This document shows positions 43,813 through 57,432 of a DNA stretch of 64,000 bases, piece after piece (positions within the stretch are counted from its first letter, which is position 1; every line of letters starts with the position of its first letter). The notes beneath the pieces were generated by a model. It saw only the letters and a list, made by a program, of their open reading frames with translations. It had not been told where the DNA came from and made no database searches. A program made the translations under genes and the position numbers. Location: assembly GCA_029964075.1 (NCBI GenBank), contig CM057138.1, forward strand, positions 5,512,932-5,576,931. Direction: 5' to 3'. This DNA comes from Patiria pectinifera. Its lineage: Eukaryota; Echinodermata; Asteroidea; Valvatida; Asterinidae.

Positions 43813-44290
43813 GAATTAGACTGGTTTCGGTTACCTATCTCCCTGACTGTCTGTCGTTGGCGAATTAGACTGGTTACCTACCTCACTGACGTTCACTCAT
43901 GAATAATTAGACTGGTTTATACGCACATGTATCTCAGCGACTGACTGTCACTGGTGAATTAGACTGGTTACCTATCTCACTGACTGACTGTCACTTTTGA
44001 ATTAGACTGGTTACCGATCTAACTGACAGACGTCACTTGAATTAGACTGGTTACCTATCTCACTGACTGACTGTCAATAGACTGGTTACCTATCTCACTC
44101 ACTGACTGTCACTTGTGCATGACACTGGCTACCTATCTTCCTGACCGTCACTTGAATTAGACTGATTACCTATCTCACTGACTGTCATTTGTGAATTACA
44201 CTGGTTACCTATCTCACTGACTCACTGTCACTTGTGAATTAGCCTATAACTACCTGTTATACTGACTGTTACTTTTGCTTAGAGTGGTTA
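43813..44290. repeat. Satellite of about 46-bp units (agactggttacctatctcac)
   Basis: About ten units of gaattagactggttacctat followed by ctcactgactgactgtcactt, with indels between copies. Open to neither strand as a protein. Confidence 0.85.
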
Positions 44291-44632
44291 CCCATTTTCT
44301 CACATTCCTACCGTTTTTAAATAACTTTATAGCCATTTAACTCAATCGAACATAATTTGGGTTTCCCAACTCTTGTTTGTCTCTCTCCAAACAATTGATT
44401 GTGCCCTTAGCCCGAGTTAAGGCATGGATGAAATCATAAGCGAACGGCTCACACGAACTTGACCAGGGCGCTTAAAATACCCCAGTTGAACATTCGTACC
44501 CTAATACCAGCCAGTTAAGGTCAACACCTCTAGATCAATTTAGAATTGACTAACAGGTGTCTCTGTGATCTGGATTACGATTACTCCTTGACATAAATAA
44601 TGGATAACGTGAACGTCGACTACTAATAGTAC

Positions 44633-44929
44633 GCTGCCGAAGTGTGACGTCACCTTCACATGTCAAGCTCACTTCCTCGACGATGGTTCACGCGCATTCC
44701 TTAACGAAGTATCCCACGTACAATTCACAGACAGCAATTGACACCCAACTTTTAGAAAATGCTTACAAATGTGAACCTGAAAAAGTTAAAGTGTTATGCA
44801 GTAGATTGTCACTAAACCAGTAATACCAAAGCTGTTCTTATTTTTAACTTCCAAGAAGAGATTCAACCAGGTGGGCTGTGAACCGAGTACCACGAGTTGA
44901 CCTTTGAGTGACGTCGTGACTTCGGCAGC
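44633..44929. mobile_element. Inverted-repeat element with GTGACGTCAC ends (family G)
   Basis: gctgccgaagtgtgacgtca at 44633 is inverted as gtgacgtcgtgacttcggcagc ending 44929. Related ends at 19213-19364. Confidence 0.65.
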
Positions 44930-45224
44930 GAGAATGCCTGCTTCAGAAAATCCTAATTGCGATGAAATAGACCGGGAGCCGGGGGGGGGGTCAGCCTATC
45001 TGAAAAGTTAACCAATTTTCATGCATATAGCAACGATTCACATGTATACCAATGTAAGGAAATGGACGTCTGCCGGGCACACTGTGGTGGGTATGGTCAG
45101 GAGGGCCATGAGAAAGGGGCCCCAAAATTGAGCTAGATCAGCTGGTGATATAACCCAATGAAACCTACTGGAAAATGTTGGGCCTAGTCCAAGGTATCAT
45201 GAATGGCCACTGCCAGACATTTTC

Positions 45225-45540
45225 AGTGGTGGAAGGTGCCCGCCAGACATGAAAAACCTGTATAGGAGGGGGCGTGGCCATAACCCCCTCCCATTCCTTT
45301 TTGCTGATACAGTTGCAACGCCACGATATAGTAACATGTAAAACTGTTTTTATAAGTGCATTAATGCTTGAAAGTAATTTAGGATCAGACTAATTAACAT
45401 AAGAGCGGCGCGAATAGCATGGAGGGGGCGGGGCTACCACCCCTCCCAGCATATTTTCGCTTATATCATCGCAACGCATTCCATTAATCCTGTCAAGTTT
45501 TCCTGGCATGTAAAACCATCAAAATAGAACGACTCCGTTA
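45225..45540. repeat. Diverged two-copy tandem duplication
   Basis: gagggggcgtggccataaccccctccca..gttgcaacgc..catgtaaaac recurs as gagggggcggggctaccacccctccca..atcgcaacgc..catgtaaaac about 175 bp later. Confidence 0.5.
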
Positions 45541-47504
45541 GAATACTCAGGGATTCTAAACAACCACTCAACAACTCAAAAATGGAGACTGCTGAAAATT
45601 AAAATAGGGCCTATAAGCCTTTTATGAATGTCATAATTTGTTGGTACCTCGGAGAGTCCCGTCATGCAGCGGTGGCGGTGCAAGCTCCAACAGTATACCG
45701 AACACAAGGTTTTACACCAGGGAAAACACGAAGCAGTAACCTACACACGAAGCCTTACACTCAAATAGAATCATGTGCAGGTCACAGCGAGGCTAAATGC
45801 TCATTTGTGAGATGATTAACAGCGGACTTAAATTTAGTGAGAGACTCAAGGCTGACCACGTATTCTGTCCTGGGTATGAAGGAGAGTTGATGGCGGTGAG
45901 TACGTGATATTTATGAGTCTAACTAATGACTATGTTCAGCCAATGCTGATCGTGTCTTGCGTTGGAAGGTTTTTTTCTGCCAGGCAGAATCTCACAAGTG
46001 TTATGTAAGGCGAGCTATCTGTCTTATTCCTCCATTGTCCAAGCACTTCGTGGTCCGACAGAGACTATCTGCATTTCTTCTGTTGGTCAGTGGTTGAAGT
46101 TTGTTGTGAAAACTCTCGCTTAGTTGTTTAGCACTATGTGCAATTGTACATAATAATCCCAAATTCGTGACATTTGACCCCAATTTACTGAAATTCCATA
46201 CTGGGGCCTTCACGATTGCTTAGAACGGAAAAGAAGCATGTTTTCCAAATAATGACACAAACAGACTATTAGGCGACCTTTAACCAAATTGTTGCAACAC
46301 TGTGGGACCCAGGTCAAGGATGCCTATGTATTTTAACGGAATGCCTCTTCTGACCGCTAAATGACCTTTGACCAATTTTGATGAACACCTTGGTCTTGAT
46401 CAAGAAATGTATCTTACAAAGCGAGGATGCAATCATCAATATAATTTGGAAGATGAACTTTTTAACCAATGTTAACCACGTCTTGCAATTTGATCCGAGA
46501 AGGGTGTTAACGGGGGCCATGCCTCCTCCAAACAAGTGTCATTTTGTTTTCTTTAATTACTTTTTTATAGTAATTACAACAAAGGAGGAGCGAAGACAAC
46601 TTTATTTAAATCGATGATACTCATTCCCTTTTCCTCTACGGATCTATTGTTATGTATATGTAACATATACATATTCATAACAATAGAGATAAGAGAAGGA
46701 AGAAAAAAGGAGCCCCCTCTAGCGTCAACTGAATCCAGCCCCCTCCCCGGCATTTCGAATCCCCCCACCGAACATTTGGTTGTGGATCCGCCCATGTGTG
46801 TACACATCACGGTACAAGTGTCCCTACATACTATGCATGGATTTCTATGGCCATAATCGAAGTTCAGGAAGCTTTGGTAGACGTGACATTTTGAAGTATC
46901 ATTGAGAGACATCGAGAACACAGAGACACAGCAGTATATCAGCCGGTTTGGACGAAAACGGCTATAACATTTCATTTTTCATTTGGCCCCATTTTCAGAA
47001 ACACTTTTCAAGACTTGTTGCGAGCTCCAACAGTTTCCTCTTAGTCTTACACGCCTCTGAACGTAACATTATTGTATTTGAATTTCCATACTTCATGCCC
47101 TGAATTGCAAGAACTTGCCAGAAAGACCTGGCCGTGATACCGAAATATTCGTGAAGGACACCGGAATACATTCATTCCCCCATCACAGCACGTCCCAGCA
47201 CTGCCCGAGGTTTGAACGCCGCAAAACATGATTTATGCCCACTAACCCAGGTTGGACTCTAGCCAGAACACTGCAATTTCTTTTTCAGAATGAAATCTGG
47301 TAGAATCAACAATGACACGACGACTCGTCGGTTGTTGACTCACGGAGGTTCGTCTGCCGTCACGTTCCAACTCCAGAAATTGCGAAAATAGAGAACGGCG
47401 TTCGCATAAGTGTTGATATAATTGGCTATGTATGAAACGGGCACTGTTGTCTAAACGGCTATGGTTAGGCACGCAGCGTCAAACAGCAAAAAAAGACGAA
47501 GTTG

Positions 47505-47630
47505 TAGCCACAAAACCTATTCAGCTATACACGGTCATTGATACCGTCATATGTATCCAGATTATAGCCACAAAACCTATTCAGCCATACACGGCCACTG
47601 TCACAGACCGTCATCTGCATCCAAATAAAC
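47505..47630. repeat. Tandem duplication, about 60-bp unit
   Basis: tagccacaaaacctattcag, catacacggNcactg and ccgtcatNtgNatcca occur twice in order. Confidence 0.75.
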
Positions 47631-47726
47631 TGGCACAGCAGCATTTCGTGCAGAGTATATCTAAAAGACATGTAGGATATTAATTTGCATCTATACCTAA
47701 AGTAACCTAACGAATTGTCAAAAAGC

Positions 47727-48250
47727 TTAATTGGATTAAAGATCGTACTAGTACTAAGGCCAAAAAAATACTTCCGCTTCCGATTGCATTGCATTTGAAA
47801 ATAGAGTTGGTATGTAAGGAATTATGGTGGCGTCTGCGTGTAGTCAAGGGTAAAAGGTAGTAATTGATGGTTTTGGGTGTTTTTTTTCTATTTTTTTTTA
47901 GGGTAATAATTAGGGTAGGGGCTGTCAGAATAGGGTAGGTAGGGAAACCGGAAGCAGAACTAATTTTTGGTTTGTTGGCCTAAACATCTGGTAAATGGCT
48001 CCGCCTGGCTTGTCATTTAAGAAAATCAAGAAATGTAGGCCTACATGATTTCCAACGATCAGTAAATTAACTGATCGTTGGAAATAAAGACTGCTATTTA
48101 TTGACAAAACTGTGTTTCGCGATTAAAAGGTCGCGTATTGTTTTTCACTGCATTCTCGAAAAGTGTAATATCCACCAAGCTAACACTTCATTCCACAGGC
48201 TAGGTTCTGAGCATTCCTCTTTGGATTTTGAATGGTGTTAGTTCTGGAAA
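47727..48250. mobile_element. Dispersed repeat family Y, copy with a 13-bp hairpin
   Basis: Matches 32268-32600 at both ends. 48051-48082 is tccaacgatcagt-aaatta-actgatcgttgga, a perfect 13-bp hairpin not present in the sister copy. Confidence 0.6.
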
Positions 48251-51200
48251 CGAACAATACGCATGAAAAGCAAACGATCGTATATATGCCCTTATATCTG
48301 TATGTTGATATCCATAAAACACAGATATTGTGCCCATATAATTGGCAACGGCTCAGTGACTATTTAGTACTGGCTGTAACTCCAATAGCGCTGCGCCAAA
48401 GAAATTCCTACTCGGTCTGTGGTTTTCAGCTAAAATTTGGGCATATTTCAACGCCTTCCGAACACCGCAGATCACAGCAGAAATCCCTGGGGCTTCATGA
48501 AACAGGTTAACTGCCTTTTTAACGGGATAATATACCCCAAACAGAGATATACGGTTAACGGTATATTGAGTTAACGTATTTTGGAGGAATTTTAAGTGCC
48601 AGGCATTATTTCTGAAGAACAAACAGGCCTCCCATACAGTATGTGTACCAAACGAAAACAGGAAAATATTTAACTAACGGAAGTTTTTTTTAACAGTTAA
48701 ATTGGCTTATGACCGAAATTGCAAACCGTATTTCCCATGACACAATAATATTTGGAAGTCACTCTCTCGTTCTCGCAAACTAAATCTGAATTTCAGATGT
48801 CGTACTCACAAGGGAATGAAAACAGTCGTAAATACTGTGTGTATTGTATATACATAAAAAAAAAAACTTGAGGGACACGCAAGGACATCATAAGGCGACC
48901 ACTTGAAGGTCAACGAAATTGTGCGGTAAAAGGAAAACCTTGAAGACCCCAAAGTACAAGCCACCGAATCTGAGAAACCACTGGAAAAGAATACCTTAAA
49001 ACTGTTGAATGGACGAGGAGAAAATTGCTTTGCCATTGCAAAACATCAATAACAGTAACAACGGAGCACTATACAAATATACAATAGGGTTTTAATAAAC
49101 ATATGCCCTTGTGTACATGTACTGGCCTGAACCATCTTTTCAAATCAAATCGCCAAATCATAACACGATAATAAACTAAGGAAGGGACTGGAATTGCGAG
49201 AAGAGACAAAAGGCTGTGACGATTTTACGCAAGGGGAACAATGCCTATCTGTTCCTATAATGACTGTGTACATGTACAATGCACTTGAGACTGCGGAGCC
49301 TGCCGTTTGAATCGCTGCAGATTGGGATACGACAAATGAAATGATGAAAACGTATACCACTGCATGAGCCCAAAAATAACAAAGTAATCGACCGTGTGGT
49401 ACAACATCACTTAAGAGAGCATTCGCATTCGTATTATTAAAGGCATGGACATTCACAATGTCATAATATATGACGGATTCTAAATCATTTGATAGCCATT
49501 GTACATGCAGAACTGCTTCCGTATGATGTGTATTTAAAAAGGTGCCGAATGGGAATAACAGGTGCAACCAGAACCGTCACATCTGCCAAATGAGTCAACT
49601 GCTATTTTCAATGAAAGGCGTAAACGGGAATCGCATTGCGTTCCTTTTCACATCAAAACTTGCCTTAACCAAAATACCCACTATATCGAATTTAGCCCCA
49701 AGCGATTATATGTCACTTATCTGATAGAATTTGCTGAGTTGCTTATGAATTATGAAGTGTCCTATGAATTATGAAGTGTCTAGGCTTATGCTTCTTCTTC
49801 TTCTTCTTTCTAGAGGTTTCGCCAACCTTTGGAGCTGTTGTACCTTGAGCGTTAAAGGAATGTTTGGTTTCATTACCAATACTATATATTAAAAATAATT
49901 ATGCCCAAGCAGGAACTTTCTCATCAGAAACTATACAAATCTGGGGGTTTTTTTGCCAGTACCAAACTTATCATACTTAAGATGTATAAAAATACATTTG
50001 AAAATAGGCATGTACTCGGTTCGATTCGTTAAAAGTGGGTGTTATTCCCATGTGTTAAAGTAACACCCCCAGGATAACACGTTCACGACATTCCAAAGAG
50101 TATTAACCACTTCATTTATCAACTCAAATTTCGAAATTCCAGAATAAATAAGGAGAGTATCAAATACAGATGTAAATGCTGGTTCTCAGAGTCAGACGAG
50201 ACTACTTTAGACTCCAGCTGCGCCGACTAATTGAACAATTCCACACCGAACCAGGTAAACTGCACTTTAACGATGACGTCACAGTTTGACAGTTTTATCC
50301 AAAAGTAAGTGTTATCCTGTATCCATTTAATATCTTTGAGGCTATTAATGTGCTACAGTTTCTTGGCAAATATAACAACGATGCAAGTTGATACTCTCCG
50401 CAAGTGTGTTCGAACACCTTCCCCTGGTCGACTCGGTGTGAAAGAGGCCAGTTCGTCACGAACGCTCATATGACCTCATGGTAACTGCCAAAGATCAACC
50501 TTTCATGTGATTAAGGCTTTAGTAACGTTTTCGGGTACAGACGTCTAGACTTTTATTAAACCTACAATAAAAGTTTTGTCTAACTTACATACTTTCACAT
50601 TCCACGAAAATAACAGTAGTGCTCATCGAACGGCACGGCTAACCCGGGCCGACCCGAGAAAGCTGATCGAACGCACCCACTTAATACGGGTCATATCAAA
50701 GGTAGCATCAGACTGTACTACGCTTGCCTCTATAATACTCTTTAATCCCTTTAAACTTTATATAAAAGTAAATTGCGAACAAGGGTAAGGCATGACTTCA
50801 GATGTATTTCAAATGAGTGTAGGCGATCAGTGCAGTTTCATCTTTTAGTAGGCAAAACAGTTCCATTTTCTTCACTTTCGAGGGAAATCAAACGTTTTGT
50901 GTACTAGAACAGGACGACCAAGTGACTATGCCTATACATGTATTATAAAGCACAGTTCTCGTTCATGACTTTGTTATGGCTGAAAAAGTTCAGGACTCGT
51001 CAAGCAAACACACGTTTATTTGCTTTTCCTTTCACCCATTCTCTAATTTCCAACACTTAAAGGCGAAAATTCACTCCATCTCACTGAAACATTGGCCAAG
51101 CCGGTAAAGAGTGGAATTCATTGTTGAATACAGTAGATCGTGTTCACACTCGAGTTTCGGCTGGAAAGATTTTTTTCCAGAATAATTTAAAACGATTTTT

Positions 51201-51679
51201 ACTCTGATCCCTAGCTTAACACTTTGGAATCATATCGATAATGAAAATGTTCCTGTCAGTCACAAAGTCAAAACACCGTTTCCGGTAAAACCACGTCGAA
51301 GACCCCCCCCCCTCCCCGCCCCCTAGTGATTGAATTTTTAAAAATACTATTTCTGAGATGGAAGGCTCCTAATTACTAACTGCTGCAGCAGGTACCAACT
51401 TTGTTTCAACCTTCTGGTATCTGGAGGCCAGCTGTTGGCAAACAATTTACCGCCGACGCGATTTCGAAGGTCGTCTACGGACAGGGGACGCGGTACAAAG
51501 GTAAAGAATAGGTGCCCACGTTGCAAAAAAACAATGAAAAATGCCATCTGGGATAGTGTGATACAAAATAGGCACATTCTGATGCACGAAGCAGTGAGCG
51601 CCACTGATCTTTGAATGAAAAGCATATCATTTGCATATCCCCAAAGTAACCTCCAGATAGTTTTTTTTTTTAAGAATTG

Positions 51680-52400
51680 TACTTAGATTAAAGATCGTAT
51701 TGGTACTAAACAACCCGTGAAATTATTTGCTGGTTTGCTGTCATTTATAGAAGAAATCAAGAAGTGTAGGTGGTTTCCAACAATCTTTCAATTGACTGAT
51801 TATAAGAAATGCAGGGTGAGTAAAAAAAACCGAAACCCAAATGTCGGGACTATTGTTTTATTGAAGATCTGCATGTAGCACTTTCAAAATCTAGTATATG
51901 AAAGCCCAATTCATGAGCTTTCTTTCAGTACAAGAATCATTCAAATCACTCATGTACTTTTCAAGTTACGGAATTTAAACACAACCACCGTTTTAAGGTT
52001 CTGTCCACGGATCACCAAAAATGTGTGCGTTCTTTCAGCAAAACGAAAGCAATTCACACACATCCTATGTGATTTGTTTTCGTTTTGCTGAATGAATACT
52101 GAACTTTTTTTGCGATCCATGGACAGAACCTTAAAACGGTGGTTGTGTTTGAAATTCCGTAACTTGAAAAGTACATTAGTGATTTGAATGATTCTTGTAC
52201 CGAAAGAAAGCTTATGAATTGGGCTTTCATATCCTAGATTTTGAAAATGCTACTTGCAGAACTGCCCTAAAACCATGGTCCCAACATTTGGGTTTCCTCT
52301 GTCTATTTTTACTCACCCTGAAGAGTGCTTTTGACGAAATTGTGTTTCGTGATCAAAAGGTTGTGCATTTTTTTGGTACTGTTTTCTCGAAAAGTGTAAT
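51680..52400. mobile_element. Family Y copy split by a family M MITE
   Basis: Left part gattaaagatcgtattggta.. to 51811 and right part aagagtgcttttgacgaaat.. from 52321 are contiguous in the 32.3-kb copy, so the 51812-52320 element inserted later. Confidence 0.7.
51812..52320. mobile_element. MITE family M, copy C (complete)
   Basis: CAGGGTGAGTAAAAAAAACC to gtctatttttactcaccctg, 509 bp, with nested inverted pairs: caaatcactcatgtactttt, aagttacggaattt and ggttctgtccacggatc. Nearly the whole element can pair with itself. Confidence 0.8.
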
Positions 52401-55400
52401 ATATGTACATGTACATAAGAAAGTACATAGTACATGTGTAATAACCTTTTGATCCGAGGGAATACAGTGAGTACATAAAGCAGGCGAGGAATGAGTCTGA
52501 TCATGGAGGAATAAAAACACATGGTCTGATGCAAAACGACTCGAAGCGCCGATGCTCATAAGAATCTGTCTCAGGACGGAATGTAACTGAACCAGCACAC
52601 AGGGTCATCGACAGTTAATCAATGAACATACCGAGTTCAATATCATGTCACAAAGTTGACACGTGATGCCAACATGAAAAACAAACTGTGTACGCGCTTG
52701 ACGCAAAGTCTGTGCCCATGCTTGACCTATGCAATCACCGAACTGTCGACACTTTGGCGCACCTTGACAAGTTTTATTATATTAATATTTAATGTTGCTC
52801 TTCCCATGGAGTCTTGCGAGCAAATTCCAATGATTACAACCACTAAAAATGACTATGTAGTATGACGTTCTAACAATACCATGTTATTTCAGAAAAGTTT
52901 TTTGCGCCATCAAAGTTCCGTTTGAGTACATAAATAGGCGCTAACTCAGACAATTAAATTTAAAATCATTACAGATAATTATTAAAGTGGTTTAAGTGAA
53001 TCGAATATTTGAGTTTTATACACGATGCATGTCTTTTAATGGCTACAGTACATGTATGTCCACCTATTAAAAAAAGATCATGCCGAAATAATACAAAGTG
53101 TATTATGGTTCTTTCAACTGGAAATTAATGTCATTACCCTCAGGCAAATCCTCATAGTTATTATTCACAGACGGCTCAAAAGCCTATAGACAAGTGGTTG
53201 AATTCCAAGTGATTATCTTCCAAGTTCCAGTAAACATATTTATTTTTTTTGTGATTTGTGCAGCAGTTTTCTTATATAAACCCCCAGTTTTCTTATATAA
53301 AACCCAAGAAAAAAACATGTAACGTAAGTAACCAGTTTTTAAGGCATGCAAACTAAAAGGCCCCGAACAAACCTAACATTTAAAACATTGTTCGGTGGTT
53401 TACGAATGCCTGCTAGTGTGTGTGGGTTTTTTCCCCTCCATTTTATTGGTACAGAATGTGCTCAGTCGTTGGCCCGTAACCGGCGCATGTCGAGGACATG
53501 GCGGTGGTGGGAGATGATGCTGATTCAGCCATTCTATTAGAGAGGGCAACCCCAAACCCCCATGCTTGGCTTCCAGGCTGACAAGGTCACCAATGATATA
53601 TGCCGTAATTATGCATGTAAACTAACTGTACAAAGGGGTAGAGAGAATTACGACCCGCACCAATCATCGCCAACGGTTATAGCTGGGCTTGATTTGAACA
53701 TTGAACCAAAAAGAATCATGTCCCTTGCTTTAACTGTAACTAAAGGAACATATTTCGTCTGGAACGTGTCTTTTTTTTTTTTATAAATAACAAACTGTGG
53801 AAGGACAAACGAAGTAAAACCTTGTCCGAGTTAAACTAGAGCACGCAGTCTTCGATGATAGTCAGTGCCCTTGTATTAGGTGCCTGACACGTCGGAATAA
53901 TATGCATGCAGAGATCGGGAAGCAGACTTTTCACCAATATCGTAATTTACCCAACAAGACCGCTGTCGCCTTCGGGGACCGCAACGCCCTTCTCGGGTCT
54001 TCGGGGTGATATAAACAACCATAACAACACTGCCGTTGGGGAAAGCGGCTTGTTCCTCTGACGAAATAGGAGACCTCAAATCAACTTTCCATGGGATTTA
54101 GAAATTTGTCATTTAATAAATTTCAAGTGTTTGCTAAACAGAACAAAAAGATTTTCGTTGGTTGGAACCGTTTGATTTGTTGGACTTCAAAAACTGCTGC
54201 AATATGCAAGGCAATGCAGTTTTTTTAGAAGTGGGCAACAGTTAGTCTCAATGGGCCTCATAACTACATAATAGGCAAAGTATGCGACCTTAAGTTGACC
54301 TACTCGGCGGCAGAAATTAGAGTACTCGGGAGTCCTCGTATGGGTTTTTAACTACACGTTCATAATAATTACGCGAAGAGCACTGTACAGGAGCCAGGCT
54401 AGACCGTAGAGCCATGTGAAAGCGGATGGGGGCATGGAGAGGTTGCGTAGGGGCCACCATAGACTGCATCACAGGGAGTGTAATAGGAACCAAATGAACT
54501 ACTCCTGGGGAGGCTACATATTGGATTATCCCACAGACAAATGGACATTCGGGGACAGCTGCCATGCATTATTACATCCCCCCAAAAAGGGTTGAAATAG
54601 GAATATCAATTCTTCTGTTTCTTCAACCATAGCATTCTGTGAGGTCAGGACGAATGAACCTGTAGGTAATCATGACATGTAAATCGTATTACATCTATTA
54701 TCAAAGATACATGTATATTTATAATCTTGCAAATTCACTGGTCCTAGCCATAAACAAATTACCGCTACGCAAACTACAAGTGGTTTGTTTGATAGCGCAC
54801 TTAAAATAGCAAATATTTTACTAAAGTACAATTTCAGTAGAATTCACCAATCTCGTTTCGAGCAATCATCTTGGTTTTCATCTAATAAAGCATGATTCGA
54901 AATTGACATTTTCTGTGTGGCGTCAACGTGGCAGTCTGGTCCCAGACCGGCCCGGCATGATATGTCGCCTTTGGGCTGCAGACGATACGCCAGCTGCCGG
55001 GAACCAACAGCAATATATAACTTATGCCACCAATGATTTACAGCCGCGCCTAGTTTGTGGCAAAAAGCTGGCATCCCATTGGCAGATTTGTTCCCCATTG
55101 GCACGCATGCACGAAATGGATCAGTGTTTCATGTTCAGCGATAGGCTACACATCAGTGCATCCATGGTACATCATTATGCACACCAGGCAGACTTCACTT
55201 ATTCATTGACTGCAAGTTTCTTTGGAAATCTTGTTTGTGTTACTGTTAGTCGTGGTTGCAAAATCTCAGATAGTATTATTATGTAACGAAAGTAACTAAT
55301 GCAAGATAACTCGTGATATATATTTTTTGTCTTCATCAAATACATCCATGTTCAAATACGGTAGAATTTTTAACTAGAAAACTCGCCGATTGTGGCCAAT

Positions 55401-57254
55401 GCTTTCTAAATTAACTAATGAATAAAAGATATATTTAGAGATGCCAAACCAGATGACTGCACCCGTGAGTCCGTATAAAGCCAGACGATTAATTGCCCAC
55501 GCTCCTCTCTGACAGATATAAATCTCAGCCGGCAAGGGAACGACAGACGAAAGAACCACATACATGTCGGTTACGTAAACATAGCCAGTGTCCCCGTGGG
55601 GTCACGTATGCGGTTGAGCGCGCGAGTTGGCGTGTGCATGTGGTAAAATCAGTCCCCAGCCAACTTCGTGTGCAACCTAGAAGCAAAGAAGGAAACTTGC
55701 TTTATGGTACGTCTATACGTGCGTGTCTTACAAATGTAGCATAGAGCAAGGAACATCAATAAATAAGAGAGCACGGTTACAACCGAAAATTTAAAACTGT
55801 ACTCCAATAAAAGTCCCACTGAGGCAAAAGCCGGATTTTTTTGCCAAGTCACGCAGCTCAGTGGCCATACACAAAGTAGGATTTAGTAGCAGGAACCAAA
55901 ATAACTTTTTTCAATTCTGATCTGATGAGACAAAAAATGCCATTATTTATAAGAGTAACATAATGACCTTCTTGCAAACTTCCAAATATGGCCACATTTC
56001 ATTCAGGGCATCTGCGTGCACAAAGTTTTTCTCAAGGAAGGCTAAATATATTAACTGGTGCACTTGTTGCCTGATGTCACATTCACGGCCCTCAAATCGC
56101 ATTACTACATGAGAATTGGTTGCAAACGTAGTCATTCGTTCATTTGTAGTCATGAGCTCATTAGCTTGTGTGCCACGAAACTATCAGGTGTTAATCGAAG
56201 CGGGTGTTTAAGATATACGAAACCTACTCCAAACGTCAAAACATTAACAAACCCCGGGCAATTGTATATATGTAAACTTCAAATAGCGCACGAAACATCC
56301 TTCTCTAATATCAAACTCAAAGACAAAGATTCCATGTTTCCCCTTCCACCCTAGCCGTATGATGACATTCTGACGATTTACCTCAGGTTCTCGAAAGGAG
56401 ATTTTGCTAATTCTCATGAGGAGAATGTGCGTAGTATAATTCATATAAATATCTGGACTTGGATTATTCAGGGATGCAAGTGGACTCTGACATTTCTGCC
56501 TAAAAGGAAAAGCCTACACACGTGTTATTCACAATTTGAAAAAAACCCTGAAATCTGGCAGTTGCAAGAGGACTTAGGCCAACATCCCTATTTATAAAAG
56601 TTCCTGCACTGCAGCCTGACTGATAGTACTTAGATACATGTTAAGCACTAGATGATAATCTCTCAGCTTCTATAAAGGGCTTCAATAATGGATGCTTTTG
56701 TCGAGAGTTACAAATCTGTTTGCCACGTTGGTCTACAGATTTAGCGATAAACCAAACGTTAATCTTAAAGTTATGATGTTTCACAGTAAGAAACAGCAAT
56801 TACTTTTAAAAAAAAGACGAAGGCGAGATTAACAAAACAGTGTTAAATTGGTCAGGTGCTAAAATATACCCGATACAAGAAACTGTGCACTTATGCTAGA
56901 TCATATCACAACGCGGCTATTCGAGAAAGATTGCCGACAGTGACATTTGCTGTAAAATGAACTCTTCACTTGGCAGTGCTGAACTTGGCTCGGATCCCAT
57001 TTGACACCTGCCCTCCCTCAATAACACTCTGCCCCCTAACTTATTATTTTCACACATGACATGACACGGTTTGTCCCTGAATTTGGACAGAATTCATCAT
57101 GGCGGCACCCACGCATCGGAACAGGATTAACTTTTTGCAACGTAAACAAATACGTACATCGGTGAACAAAACGCCAATTCGGGCACTGTGCTATATATAA
57201 TCAAGGATATAATAAAGTCAACATTCTGTTCAACGAATGACTCGATCGGCTTAC

Positions 57255-57348
57255 CTGGTGGTAGTGCGAACACTTCTTGAGATGAAGCTAGATTTACTGA
57301 TAGGAGAGTTAGATAAAAGCCGATAAGAACGCGAATGAAGCCGCCCAT
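57255..57348 (-). CDS. Collagen exon 1: initiator Met and signal peptide
   Basis: Encodes residues 1-31 plus the first base of Gly32. MGGFIR is followed by a hydrophobic core (VLIGFYLTLLSVNLA) and a likely cleavage after Ser23 (A-S-S before Gln24). The ATG at 57348 has A at -3 and G at +4. A second in-frame ATG at 57381 would add 11 residues (MGRTFVRYPHR) and also has a good context. An in-frame TAG at 57435-57433 bounds the frame. The donor gtaagc leaves phase 1, matching exon 2. The choice between the two ATGs is uncertain. Confidence 0.85.
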
Positions 57349-57432
57349 CCTGTGGGGATATCGCACAAAAGTCCGACCCATCCTTGCAAAAAAAGGGGAG
57401 GGGGAAATCGCCGGTTCTGATACTAGCTCCAA

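Larger units (their letters stand above)
43009..57254. other. Intron 1 (14.2 kb)
   Basis: Contains the elements listed between 43045 and 52400. Left and right of these (48260-51670 and 52400-57250) I see low repeat content and no coding signal; being next to the promoter, this is the natural place for enhancers, but no specific site can be named. Confidence 0.65.
1377..57348 (-). other. Fibrillar procollagen gene, clade B (type V/XI-like), 5' portion, exons 1-22
   Basis: Secreted extracellular-matrix protein that would trimerise into collagen fibrils. Joining 22 GT-AG exons gives one open frame of 708 residues: signal peptide 1-23; TSPN (laminin-G-like N-propeptide) about 32-262 with Cys57, Cys183, Cys240 and Cys247 and an N-V-T sequon at 184; variable region 263-325; minor helix 326-399; linker/telopeptide 400-438; main helix Gly-X-Y from Gly439 to 708 without interruption. 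TSPN plus minor helix plus the QQ-LMA..RFAMRG junction is the layout of vertebrate pro-alpha V/XI chains, and the helix reads collinearly with human COL5A1 as I remember it. The rest of the helix (about 244 triplets) and the C-propeptide lie off the left edge. It could be any clade B paralogue; the species is not determined. Confidence 0.95.

Noticed and set aside
43813-44290. Second candidate repeat array of regular spacing
   Set aside because: Contiguous satellite units, no spacers, eukaryotic intron.
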